A stretch of DNA of 64,000 bases, taken from Tritrichomonas foetus. Its lineage: Eukaryota; Parabasalia; Tritrichomonadida; Tritrichomonadidae. Under the pieces are notes generated by a model. That model did not search any database. It saw only the letters and a list, made by a program, of their open reading frames with translations, and was not told where the DNA came from. The stretch is taken from the NCBI GenBank assembly GCA_001839685.1, contig MLAK01000509.1, forward strand, positions 141,538 to 205,537. Direction: 5' to 3'. The translations under genes were made by a program, and so were the position numbers. Numbering within the stretch: the stretch's first letter is position 1; every line of letters begins with the position of its first letter. This document shows, one piece after another, positions 30,744 to 39,957 of the stretch.

Positions 30744-33700
30744 ATGATCGAATCTAACTCTTCCGAAGAAGAAGATATTCAAATGTCAGATTCATCAGAA
30801 GGCGATTTTGCCCCAGCTGCCGATCAGAGTTTAATTAATCCAATGATTTTAGCCGCTAAAACAAAAGAAAATAATTATCCTCAATTAATTGATTTTGCCA
30901 GGCAGAAGCATGATTTACAATTGATTGCAAACAATCTACACCAACTTCTCACAGCTCCCGGTTTTGTAAAATATTCGCAAGAAACCCGCCAAGATCTCGA
31001 ACTCATTATTCGCGCTTTTATCACAGGATGTATTGAGTACTACGATATCAAAAACGACGAATCCGGTTTCAGTCGATCTGAAGTCCAACGGTTGCATGAC
31101 GAACTTCTAGATGTGCAGAAAGAATTAGAAACATGCAAAGCGTCATTAAAAACCTCCGAAAAACGAAGAGAAGAACAAGAATCCGAAATTAAAATGAGGC
31201 AAGTCGAAATCGATGGACTTTATGTCGCCAAAGCCCAGGAAACGCAGAAATTAAATGAATACAAAAAAGATGCAGAAAAAACAATTTCAAACATCAAAAC
31301 TCAAAACGACCAACTGAGCGATAAACTTAGAGACGTTTTAGACCAGCTGAAAATCAAAGAATATGCCGACGAACGGAATCAAAATCATTTCAAGGAATTA
31401 TCTCAATCAGCAACGAATGCAAACTCTGAAATTATTAAATTGAAAGATAAAATCAGCATGAAAAATGATAAAATTGAAGAACTTGAACAGCAAATTCACG
31501 ATCTTTCTGTTCGATCCCAAACACTGGAAGACGATAATCAAAAGTTGGCCGTTTATTTGAATGCAGTGAGGTCAAAATTGAATGAATCTAAACGTACGAT
31601 AGCTAAGTTCAATTCAGGACAAGTCATCGCACTCCAACAAGAAAATGAAAAATTAAGAGCAGCATTTACTGCAGTTACTAAACAATTCGAATCACAAAAT
31701 ACAGAATTAATTAATTTAAGAAATTCTCAAATTGAAGCAACTTCATTATTACATCGTCAAATTGAAGTAATTGCAGAATATGACCGATCATGTGAATCTT
31801 TAACTGCAGCCAGACAAAATAACTATAACTTATCGAATCAACTCAATCAAATCAAAGTTCAATCAATGCAAAGAGATGAACGTTTGAATAATTTGGAAAG
31901 TATCATGAGTAATATTATGAGCTTAACTGAAGCAGAAACACCTGAAGAAGTTCCAATCCGTGTTGTTAAATTAAAGGAATATGGATGTTTAGAAAATCAA
32001 AGATTAGTTTCCGCTTTTGAAGACCAACTTCGATTCATGGCTACTTTGGTGAACTCAGAAATCTTCTACGGACGAAGTCAACAACAATTAAATGGTGATG
32101 CTTCATTTGCAGAAAAATTACAAATTGAAATGATTCGTTGCAGAAAGTTCATAGAAGATAATACTGTTGCTGGAGCAGATGAAATTCCTGAAGAAGATGT
32201 GGAACAATTCCATATTGATACAAGTAATCGTGAAGATTTCGCAATTTTATCAACTCAAGTTTTAAGAAACGAAGTTTTACGTAAATATTCAGAACAATTG
32301 AAGAAAGATTCAGACGCGCTTCATGAAATTGCAGATCTTTATGGAGAGACTGATGTTTCAATCCTACCTGATTTCCTGGAATCAAAGAATAAGCAAATGG
32401 AAACATTTTTGGAACAACTCACAAAAAGTCTCGAAATTGAACAATCTGAAAATACATTTAATGATATTCTTGAAAAAGTCGACTTAAATAATGCAATTTT
32501 CGATGAAATTAAAACTATTATTAAATTCGAAGGAAATATCGAAGAAGTACCTCAACAAATTGAATCACTTACCCGACAAATTATGAACTCAACTACTACT
32601 CCAACATCATCTAAATACCCATCCAACTACGCAAACACTAATAATACTAATTTTAACAACAATTACAATGCAAATAATAATTTTTCAAACAATGCAAATT
32701 TCAAGAGAAATCAACAAGAGCATCTTAATGAAGATGAAGAAGAAGATTTCTCGAGTATAGTTAATTCAAGTATTAATTTCCAGTCACATCGAGAGACAGA
32801 AATTCTTCGTGAACAACTTTCATTGCTGAAAACTGATTTCGATAATGAAAATTACAAACTTCAAACCAAAATTAATCAATTACAAAAGAAATTAAATGAT
32901 GCACAAATTTTATTAAGAAGACATGCATTTGAAAAGAAGAAGCTTAAGGAAAAATTAACAAATGTGACTCAACAAAATGACGAATTAACAAAAAGAGAAG
33001 TACTTCGAAGCCAAGCTTTAAATGTAATGAATACTAATTATCGTGATTTAGAAGGACAACTAAATGAATATAAACAACGAAATATTGAATTGCATAATGA
33101 AATGAAAACCAAAATGGAAAATGCTGATCAGCGCCTTGATAATATCATTAAAGAAGAACGAAGCCAACACCAAATTGAATTAAATAACATTCAACAAAGA
33201 TTTAATACTTTAATGGAAAGACAAAAAGAATCAGTTGAAAAGAAGAATCAAAGAATCAAAAGTCTGAAAGATAGACTTTCCGAAGTAATTAATTCATATG
33301 AAGTTGCATTTAAGAAACAAAAGGAGACAATTCGAATCCTTCGAGAGAAAACAGATAAATGCATCAATAAAACTGAAGAAATCGTTTCAACAAAAGATGA
33401 AACAATTCTTGAAAATGAATTAACTATCATTCGTAGTGAAAAAGAAGCACTTGCTGCAAAAGTTGGACAACTTACTGAACAACTAAATAAAGCACAAACT
33501 GTTCGTGACACTTTCTGGAAAGCACAAATTTCCATGGTTGAAAACAGTGCAAAGAAAGCAATCGACGACGAAGTTACTACAGTTCTAAAGAAGATTGCAA
33601 GCGTTGCACGATGTGATCCAACAGCTGATGCAATCATTGCAACATTTGAACAACGTGAAACTCGTGATTTCTCTGTAGCTTTGAATAGCATTGATATAGG

Positions 33701-34025
33701 ATCAATGAAACAACTTGAAGAATGGGAAAAATGGAGTCGCCAATTATTCGCCAATGTAAATCACGGTGAGATTTTCGCACATAGCTCAAAAGAACTTCGT
33801 TTCGTGATTGGTGAAATGGCACTAAGCTCAATTTCTCATCATGTTCTTTTGTCTCGGCTGGAAAGCTTAAGACAGCAGAAAGTTATTTTAATGACTGGAA
33901 AAACATGCAACAGGACTGATGACCCGCCTGAAATTCGATCTTTGATGGTATTCGTAGTTTGTGTGATTCGCTTGAAGAGGAGAGCTGGACAAATTACACC
34001 ACATATGTTCCAAGCTGGTATGTAA
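30744..34025 (+). CDS. Large coiled-coil cytoskeletal protein
   Basis: This 1093-residue protein is dominated by coiled coils at about 120-380, 550-620 and 690-960. An acidic N-terminus, a globular helical region at about 395-545 and an Asn-rich linker at about 620-675 separate them. The C-terminal 110 residues form a conserved-looking module (LEEWEKWSRQLF.., LRFVIGEMALSSISHHVLLSRLESLRQQKVIL). Trichomonad genomes hold many coiled-coil proteins of this kind, thought to belong to the cytoskeleton or basal body complex; a specific role is not evident. The longest frame starts with TTG at 30729, so the ATG at 30744 is used. Confidence 0.8.
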   Translation: MIESNSSEEEDIQMSDSSEGDFAPAADQSLINPMILAAKTKENNYPQLIDFARQKHDLQLIANNLHQLLTAPGFVKYSQETRQDLELIIRAFITGCIEYYDIKNDESGFSRSEVQRLHDELLDVQKELETCKASLKTSEKRREEQESEIKMRQVEIDGLYVAKAQETQKLNEYKKDAEKTISNIKTQNDQLSDKLRDVLDQLKIKEYADERNQNHFKELSQSATNANSEIIKLKDKISMKNDKIEELEQQIHDLSVRSQTLEDDNQKLAVYLNAVRSKLNESKRTIAKFNSGQVIALQQENEKLRAAFTAVTKQFESQNTELINLRNSQIEATSLLHRQIEVIAEYDRSCESLTAARQNNYNLSNQLNQIKVQSMQRDERLNNLESIMSNIMSLTEAETPEEVPIRVVKLKEYGCLENQRLVSAFEDQLRFMATLVNSEIFYGRSQQQLNGDASFAEKLQIEMIRCRKFIEDNTVAGADEIPEEDVEQFHIDTSNREDFAILSTQVLRNEVLRKYSEQLKKDSDALHEIADLYGETDVSILPDFLESKNKQMETFLEQLTKSLEIEQSENTFNDILEKVDLNNAIFDEIKTIIKFEGNIEEVPQQIESLTRQIMNSTTTPTSSKYPSNYANTNNTNFNNNYNANNNFSNNANFKRNQQEHLNEDEEEDFSSIVNSSINFQSHRETEILREQLSLLKTDFDNENYKLQTKINQLQKKLNDAQILLRRHAFEKKKLKEKLTNVTQQNDELTKREVLRSQALNVMNTNYRDLEGQLNEYKQRNIELHNEMKTKMENADQRLDNIIKEERSQHQIELNNIQQRFNTLMERQKESVEKKNQRIKSLKDRLSEVINSYEVAFKKQKETIRILREKTDKCINKTEEIVSTKDETILENELTIIRSEKEALAAKVGQLTEQLNKAQTVRDTFWKAQISMVENSAKKAIDDEVTTVLKKIASVARCDPTADAIIATFEQRETRDFSVALNSIDIGSMKQLEEWEKWSRQLFANVNHGEIFAHSSKELRFVIGEMALSSISHHVLLSRLESLRQQKVILMTGKTCNRTDDPPEIRSLMVFVVCVIRLKRRAGQITPHMFQAGM

Positions 34026-34423
34026 CTTGAATATATAACTTGATTGTGATTTAATTTTATATTTTATATTTTATATTGATTAATAAAATGATATATTTGA
34101 TTTTGATTTATTTTGATTGCATAAAAATAGCATTTGCTGTTGAATTATGAATTTTTAATAATGATGGCATTACACATTTCGATTTATGATGTCTTTATAA
34201 CCCATTCTAATTAGGATACTATTCTTCATGATTTAAATTCTACAATATCATCAAAAATTATATCTCATCATTTTCAACAATTTCAAAAAGAAAGCAAACG
34301 TTTGATAGCTTTGAGATATAATTCCAGACATATATACTTTTTATACATAATTACTATTCGACAATAATTTTTTTCTGATGTTTACAAAGTCACTTTTACT
34401 TTTTTGATATTTCGTAAATTTTT
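34026..34423. other. Intergenic spacer
   Basis: AT-rich. Short near-repeats of TTTTATATTTTATAT follow the stop codon. No gene is seen. Confidence 0.5.
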
Positions 34424-36451
34424 ATGTCGATTTTTGCAAATCTCCTCGGCGTTGGGAACAAAGACGATGACAAGAAAGTTTCAATATCAGGACCGATGGA
34501 AGTCACGCATACGATGCACATCGATACAAATTTAAATTGGAGCTTCGATACGACTGTTGATCCCAAAACAATATTTACGAAACTCAAAGTTCTCGGCAAA
34601 GGTGGTTTTGGTACAGTTTTACAGATAGTTCACCGGCCATCAATGAAAGTGCTTGCAGGTAAACTAATCAATCCAAATCTCGTCGATGAAAATTCCAAAC
34701 AAGAAATCGAACACGAAATTGAATTAATGCGGGCGGTTGACAGTGATTATACAGTTCATTATTACGGATGCATTATGTTTGAAGGCTCGTTAATGATATT
34801 AATGGAATACTGCGATCGTGGATCACTCCGAGATTTGCTAGATGCCCGCGAACAGGTTCTCAGTGAAGACCAGATTTCTATCGTCCTTCACGACCTTTTG
34901 AAAGGCCTCCAAATCATTCATAAAAGAAATCGAATTGTTCATCGCGATATTAAAGCAGCTAACATTTTGATAACAACAGATTGTGAAATCAAAATTGCTG
35001 ACTTTGGTGTTTCCAGGCAGTTTGACGCCGGCGCGTGCCAAACAATGACAATTGTTGGTACTCCATATTGGATGGCTCCAGAAGTCATCAGTGGAACATC
35101 ATATAGTTTTCCTGCTGATATATGGAGTGTTGGAATTACAGCAGTGGAACTTGCTGAAGGTGCCCCACCATATATCGAGTTTGCGCCAACCAAAGCAATG
35201 ATTGAAATTGCAATTAAAGGATTCCCTGGCTATCGTTTTCCAACTATGCATTCACCTGACTTTGTAGACTTCGTTTCCAAATGTCTAATTGTGAACCAGC
35301 ATGAAAGATGGAATGTTGATCAACTTCTCGAGCATCCATTTATTCAGAGAGCTGAAAGAATGCCACGCGCACAAGTTCTTCGTGATTTATTGAAACCAAC
35401 GAAATCTCGTGGAAGAAGAGACTCGATGGATTATTCAACATTATCTACAAATAATCCAATTTCTGGATTACCTCAATCTGTACCCCAAACTAATGATTCT
35501 ACCTTCCAAATGAATTCTAGTGTCCTTTCATACGCTGATAACGTAAATTTGCCAACAGGACGCAATTTCGCCAACAGTGAATTTGATGGAAACAGTTTTT
35601 CAGGTATGGCTATGATGATGAGTCAACGATTTGAACCTGGAACCTTCAAATTACCAGTGGGTAACCAAATAATGGGTGGAAATTCGGGAGATTCACTAAG
35701 TTCATTCAATCTACCGCTTGGTCAAAATCCTTTTGATTCCCTTCAATTTGCTTCATTTAAACCTGGTGAGAATTATGAATTTGCAGATTCAACATTTGTT
35801 GCTTCAAGCTCCCCATTGGATTCATTAACAGCTGATTCAACTTTTGTTGCAACAAGTTCACCTTTAGATTCATTAACAGCTGATTCTACTTTTGTTGCAA
35901 CAAGTTCACCTTTAGAAACAGCTGACTCAACCTTTGTTGCATCATCTTCACCACTCTCTCAAGTAAACTCTGTAAACAATACCTCAGTTCAACAAACACA
36001 ACAACAATTTCAACAACAGGGTGTTCCAATGCAGACGTTTAATCCAAATGTTGCTGGCGGTGTTTCTGATTTAGTTTTTGTAAAGGCAGCTCGTGCAATG
36101 AGCTTGAAGATTCCATTTATTCCCATGAAAACAGCAGTCAACAATACTTTGGATGTTTCAACTCTCTACACAACAGGGAAAAATATGGCACTTCCAGAAT
36201 CACGTGAACAACCACTTTTTGATGAAGAAGGAGTTTTGAATTTAAGTCGAGCACTTCGAGAAAGACGAGCACCACCAATTTTGGCTTCTGTTATGCTTAT
36301 GATTGTATTTTTGTCTTTTGGAAATGAAGGTTTTCTTGTTTTGGCCACTTTTGCATTCATTACCAACTTACTTGTTGTGTATTATAGGAAACAAAGGAAG
36401 CAGATCATTAAAAATATTGAAGAAGGAAGCGATGATGGTCCAATCAACTAA
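34424..36451 (+). CDS. STE20-family kinase with CRIB-like motif and C-terminal membrane hairpin
   Basis: This 675-residue protein has an N-terminal ISGPMEVTHTMHIDTN segment (21-36) resembling the CRIB motif ISxPxxxxHxxHV of PAK kinases. The kinase domain (about 50-315) has GKGGFG, Lys80, HRDIKAAN (173-180), DFG (193-195) and the STE20 signature GTPYWMAPEV, so it should be active. A Ser/Asn-rich linker includes four copies of ADSTFVA(S/T)SSPL at about 453-510. Near the C-terminus two hydrophobic segments separated by GNEG (about 622-655) form a likely membrane hairpin, followed by YRKQRKQ. A membrane-anchored STE20 kinase is unusual. Rac/Cdc42-type control is inferred from the CRIB-like motif. 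Confidence 0.85.
   Translation: MSIFANLLGVGNKDDDKKVSISGPMEVTHTMHIDTNLNWSFDTTVDPKTIFTKLKVLGKGGFGTVLQIVHRPSMKVLAGKLINPNLVDENSKQEIEHEIELMRAVDSDYTVHYYGCIMFEGSLMILMEYCDRGSLRDLLDAREQVLSEDQISIVLHDLLKGLQIIHKRNRIVHRDIKAANILITTDCEIKIADFGVSRQFDAGACQTMTIVGTPYWMAPEVISGTSYSFPADIWSVGITAVELAEGAPPYIEFAPTKAMIEIAIKGFPGYRFPTMHSPDFVDFVSKCLIVNQHERWNVDQLLEHPFIQRAERMPRAQVLRDLLKPTKSRGRRDSMDYSTLSTNNPISGLPQSVPQTNDSTFQMNSSVLSYADNVNLPTGRNFANSEFDGNSFSGMAMMMSQRFEPGTFKLPVGNQIMGGNSGDSLSSFNLPLGQNPFDSLQFASFKPGENYEFADSTFVASSSPLDSLTADSTFVATSSPLDSLTADSTFVATSSPLETADSTFVASSSPLSQVNSVNNTSVQQTQQQFQQQGVPMQTFNPNVAGGVSDLVFVKAARAMSLKIPFIPMKTAVNNTLDVSTLYTTGKNMALPESREQPLFDEEGVLNLSRALRERRAPPILASVMLMIVFLSFGNEGFLVLATFAFITNLLVVYYRKQRKQIIKNIEEGSDDGPIN
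35783..35959 (+). repeat. Coding tandem repeat in the STE20 kinase linker
   Basis: Four imperfect copies of a segment encoding ADSTFVA(S/T)SSPL(DSLT), with units of about 51, 51, 39 and 36 bases. The DNA copies differ at silent sites, so the repeat is not brand new and the peptide may be under selection. Confidence 0.85.
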
Positions 36452-36633
36452 TGTTTATATCTTTATATAATTATTTATTTTATTTTTTATATTAAACTAT
36501 GTTTATATGCAACAATTTTTTGATGTGATTTTTTGAATATTTTAACATGAAATGGTTATATTTTAACTGACCATTTATTCTCACAAACAAACTCAAATAG
36601 ATTTTCGAAAAAGCTTACGAAACGTATCAAGCA

Positions 36634-36951
36634 ATGTCAGATTCACAAGAAACAGCAAACATGCAAAAAGAAAAAAGCTCTAGGGTTGTTCATGCCACCG
36701 AATTTCTCCTCGAAATAGCTCAGAGACCAATTCAACATATTCAATTGTCACCAGGAGTGATTACGCCATACGATGCATACAGTGTTTTTATAGAAACAGT
36801 CAAGAAAACCATTCCGCCTGAAATTATTCATCACCTACAGCCGAATTCTGAGCCAAATTTGCCGGTCGAAAAAGTATTAACGCCATCTTTTGTTTGTTCG
36901 CTGGCGATGTCGCATCTCAGAAAGCTTCTCGGCGTTGTTGATGAAGAATAA
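36634..36951 (+). CDS. Hypothetical small protein
   Basis: This 105-residue protein is not recognised. It has a polar N-terminus (about 1-18) and an alpha-helical core (residues 20-100; ATEFLLEIAQRPIQH, YDAYSVFIETVKKTI, SFVCSLAMSHLRKLL), with an acidic end. No cysteine cluster, signal peptide or membrane segment is present. The ATG follows TATCAAGCA, an initiator-like context seen in front of other genes here, which supports a real gene. Protein-like composition and helical periodicity also favour this. A subunit of a larger complex is a fair guess, no more. Confidence 0.6.
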   Translation: MSDSQETANMQKEKSSRVVHATEFLLEIAQRPIQHIQLSPGVITPYDAYSVFIETVKKTIPPEIIHHLQPNSEPNLPVEKVLTPSFVCSLAMSHLRKLLGVVDEE

Positions 36952-37339
36952 CTCCACGAAGATGAATTTTTTGATGAATGAAAATATTCTGATTTCCGGG
37001 CAATTATCATCACTCAAAACGAGAATGATAATCTGTTAAATATAGATTTTTATTATATATGTGTCAAATTTTAAAACACAAAAAAAAATTGTTATGAAAG
37101 AAATAAAAAATTAATTTTAATTTCAACAAATTTATTTTTGTGATTGATTGAAAGCTGCTTTAAATAAAACATAAAAAAAGACAATATTCATATGGCTCGT
37201 TCGTGTGCCCGGGATTTTAGTTTATCAAAATCATTTTCGTCACCATAGTGAACCCTAAAATATTCATAATAGTGAAACATTCATATTCTTTCAAAAAATG
37301 TATTCAATAATTATGAGTTAGGAAAGACACATTAATGAG
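36952..37339. other. Spacer between convergent genes
   Basis: AT-rich, containing part of a 22-base tandem duplication at 37313-37356 that runs over the stop codon of the next gene. No further gene. Confidence 0.6.
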
Positions 37340-37356
37340 TTAGGAAAGACTCATTA
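37313..37356. repeat. Two 22-base tandem units over a stop codon
   Basis: Two copies of ATGAGTTAGGAAAGAC followed by (A/T)CATTA, one inside the end of the minus-strand gene and one just beyond its stop. The unit length equals that of the array at 38663-38750. Confidence 0.9.
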
Positions 37357-37822
37357 ATGAGTCTGTTTGGATGATTGAAACATCATACTCCAGTCGAATG
37401 TTCTCAGGGACGTATTGGCCTGGAACAAGGTGATAATGATTATTTTGATCAATAATAAAATAAAACCTTTCTCCATCAATTTTGATGTGCTTAACTATTT
37501 TATATACAAATTCGGAATTTCCTTCAAAGATTGGCGAAATTTCTGCCTTTGATTTCAAATTATCAAAATATTCCATTTTCAATTGCGCTAATCCCTCTTC
37601 GTTAATTTCAACATCATCACCACTTTTTGTGCTCAGAAAAACAGTTTTTTTTTCAACATCAAAAAAATGATTGACAAATTCTATCCCATCAGATTTCATT
37701 GCATTAATCGAATCTAAATAGTCGCCTCCAAAGAAATGATCAGCATGATAATCTATCAATGAATTATTATAGTCATTCAAAGATCGGAAACCAATGATAT
37801 TATTAAAAAAAGGATCTTCCAT
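37340..37822 (-). CDS. Hypothetical protein
   Basis: This 160-residue acidic protein is not recognised. It is Asp-, Asn- and Phe-rich, with probable beta strands in the second half (EFVYKIVKHIKIDGERFYFIIDQNNHYHLV). There is no membrane segment or signal peptide. The longest frame starts with TTG, so the ATG at 37822 was taken; TCACAGCGA lies immediately before it and matches the initiator-like TCACAG seen at two other genes. The last seven codons lie inside a 22-base tandem duplication whose second copy is downstream of the stop. It is divergent from the nitroreductase gene, 295 bases apart. Confidence 0.6.
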   Translation of the reverse strand: MEDPFFNNIIGFRSLNDYNNSLIDYHADHFFGGDYLDSINAMKSDGIEFVNHFFDVEKKTVFLSTKSGDDVEINEEGLAQLKMEYFDNLKSKAEISPIFEGNSEFVYKIVKHIKIDGERFYFIIDQNNHYHLVPGQYVPENIRLEYDVSIIQTDSLMSLS

Positions 37823-38099
37823 TCGCTGTGACAGATTTCGCAAGAAGATGGTTATATTTTCGGATATTTAAGAAAAAGTGGAAATTTGAATCATTCTGAT
37901 TGATTTGTTCTTTTTTAGCCTTTTTCACAAAATTAAAAAGAGGAAACATGACTTGTTAACTTTTTGACTACTAGCACAAAGAGAAAATATCAGAAATATC
38001 CCGATTTTTCACTTTTTAATAATTTTCAATCATCCGATTTATCACTTTTTGATAGATCCGCACAAATCTCAACAATCATGTTATATCACTTCATTTTTT

Positions 38100-38106
38100 T
38101 CACTTC
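38100..38106 (+). promoter_or_regulatory. Initiator TCACTTC
   Basis: TCACTT matches the trichomonad initiator core. The predicted +1 A at 38102 is 16 bases before the ATG at 38118. Confidence 0.45.
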
Positions 38107-38117
38107 GAGATAATAAA

Positions 38118-38675
38118 ATGGATGCCCTTGATGCACTCGCAACACGTCGTACAGCTCGTCAATACGAAAGAGATTATACAATTCCAAAAGATGTTCTCGA
38201 ACAAATTATTAATTCTGCCCTTCGTTCCCCATCAGGTCACAATGTTCAAGATATTGATCTTCTTGTTGTAACCAACCGTGCCAAACTTGATGAAGTTGCA
38301 ACAAACTTATTGAAAGCAATGCCAGAAAATTTATTGAAAAATTTCAATGCAAGAAAGACTGATCTTGGTGTGACGAATTTGGTGACATGTGATGCATCAT
38401 GTGTTGTTTATCTTGTTCAAAATGAACGATATAATAAAATATTCAATAGCATTGATTCAGGAATTATTTTAATGGCCATCATGGTTGCTGCAAGAAGATT
38501 CGGACTTGATACAATGTGTTTAGGAAGCATGCTTTATGGCGATAAATCACAAACAGAAGCATTACTTGGAATTCCAGAAGGAAAATTGGCAATGGCAATT
38601 GCTATTGGTAAAGCTAAAGAAGGGCACAAAGAAGGTCCACAACAAATTCTTGCGAAAGTAACATACTTAGAATAA
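38118..38675 (+). CDS. Nitroreductase family protein (FMN-type)
   Basis: This 185-residue protein matches the small nitroreductase family: RRTARQYERDY near the N-terminus, ALRSPSGHNVQD for FMN binding, a central helix (ILMAIMVAARRFGLDTMCLGS) and IPEGKLAMAIAIGKA near the end. Such homodimeric flavoproteins use NAD(P)H to reduce quinones or nitro compounds. In trichomonads, nitroreductases are among the enzymes discussed for nitroimidazole activation. The frame runs upstream to a TTG, but the ATG at 38118 follows a TCACTTCG initiator and begins the family core. The stop codon lies inside a 22-base tandem repeat. Confidence 0.88.
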   Translation: MDALDALATRRTARQYERDYTIPKDVLEQIINSALRSPSGHNVQDIDLLVVTNRAKLDEVATNLLKAMPENLLKNFNARKTDLGVTNLVTCDASCVVYLVQNERYNKIFNSIDSGIILMAIMVAARRFGLDTMCLGSMLYGDKSQTEALLGIPEGKLAMAIAIGKAKEGHKEGPQQILAKVTYLE

Positions 38676-38750
38676 GTAAACTATATACTTAGAATAAGTA
38701 AACTATATACTTAGAATAAGTAAACTATATACTTAGAATAAGTAAACTAT
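38663..38750. repeat. Four 22-base tandem units over a stop codon
   Basis: Four identical units (ATACTTAGAATAAGTAAACT plus AT) begin in the last codons of the nitroreductase gene and continue 75 bases past its stop. Each unit contains TTAGAATAA, so the C-terminus and stop stay the same whichever copy is used. A partial copy follows. Confidence 0.93.
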
Positions 38751-39390
38751 ATACTTTTTATTCTTCCTTCTTTCGTTTTATTAATTTATGAAGTATTTTT
38801 CAACATTGTTTACGAATATCAAATGTAATATATGTAAATGGAGATGGATGAAAGCCTTCAAAAATAATCTCACCAGTAAGTTTTTTCAATTTGGAAGTAG
38901 ATCACATAGATTAGCCTATATTTATTACTAAAAATTACAAAATAAGTAATCCAAAAGATTAGCCTAGATTACTTATTTTTAAAACAGATCCTTCAATGAA
39001 TTTTTATATGTTTTTTCTTAGTATTCTAATATAATTTCTTGTATATTAAATGTCTTTATATAATAATTATACTTTATTTTATCTCTGATTCAAATAATTC
39101 AATGTTGAATTCTGGAACTCCTTTCACCAAATCGATAAATTTAAACTTTTTCAAATAAAAATATTGGTGGAGTTGAAATCTTTGTTATATCTTGGAAAAT
39201 TTATTGTTAGCGAGTCAACTAAACCAACACCGGATATTTTCAAAAAAATATTTTTCCAATGTGTATTTGGTCATAGTTTGGCTATTTAGTGATTGAAAAA
39301 GTTAAAAAGGATTCAATAGAATAGATGAAAAAAAAAACATGAAAAAAATGATTAGAGATAGAAATCGAGTAAATATTTAGCAGAAACTCT
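38676..39390. other. Spacer between convergent genes
   Basis: Begins with the 22-base tandem array, then AT-rich sequence. Two related segments with AGATTAGCCTA lie near 38909 and 38958. No gene is seen. Confidence 0.55.
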
Positions 39391-39957
39391 TTATGATGTT
39401 TGAACGATTTTGCTGAGTTGATTCTGAAGACGATCAAAGCCCGAGTTCAAAGCATCAATAACATCTTTAGCAAGTTCCATAGAAACACTCTCCAATGGCG
39501 GGAGGAGCATGTCTAATTTCGAAGAAGGCTGGATCCTCAGTGTGATTGTGGCGACCGGACGAGCGATACGGCCGAGTGATTCTGTCGCTATTTGTGTTTC
39601 GAGTGTATAATCATGATATAAAACGCGAGAAAGTGATGGTGCATGGTCGCGAGTAAAGCTGATGCACTTTTCTTTACTCGCGAAAGCGTTTTCGGCTAGA
39701 TTTCTCTTGACACCGTCGTTTACGGCAATGACGACGTTTTGGAAAATTGCATCGGCTGACTCTGGATTCTTATTAATTGTATAATCCAAAATTGGGCAGA
39801 CTAGTTCTAAAACAGCGATCGAGTTGGATTCTGATATCGAAAAATTTTTCGCAAGATCGGCTACAAGCGATGGCATGTCACCAACACGCCATGAAAGTAC
39901 TTGAAGGAGAAGTGTCTTTGTTTGCGCTTCGTTCAGTCCTTCGAGAATTGTTGACAT
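39391..39957 (-). CDS. COMM-domain protein
   Basis: This 188-residue protein has a helical N-terminal half (HN-type; LLLQVLSWRVGDMPSLVADLAKNF..) and a C-terminal COMM-like domain at about 105-188 (SLSRVLYHDYTLETQIATESLGRIARPVATITLRI, then VSMELAKDVIDALNSGFDRLQNQL). COMMD proteins form the ring of the Commander complex, which with CCDC22/CCDC93 and Retriever recycles endosomal membrane proteins. A COMMD gene suggests this organism keeps at least part of that machinery. The longest frame starts with TTG; the ATG at 39957 is used. Which of the ten COMMD paralogues it matches cannot be decided by eye. Confidence 0.72.
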   Translation of the reverse strand: MSTILEGLNEAQTKTLLLQVLSWRVGDMPSLVADLAKNFSISESNSIAVLELVCPILDYTINKNPESADAIFQNVVIAVNDGVKRNLAENAFASKEKCISFTRDHAPSLSRVLYHDYTLETQIATESLGRIARPVATITLRIQPSSKLDMLLPPLESVSMELAKDVIDALNSGFDRLQNQLSKIVQTS

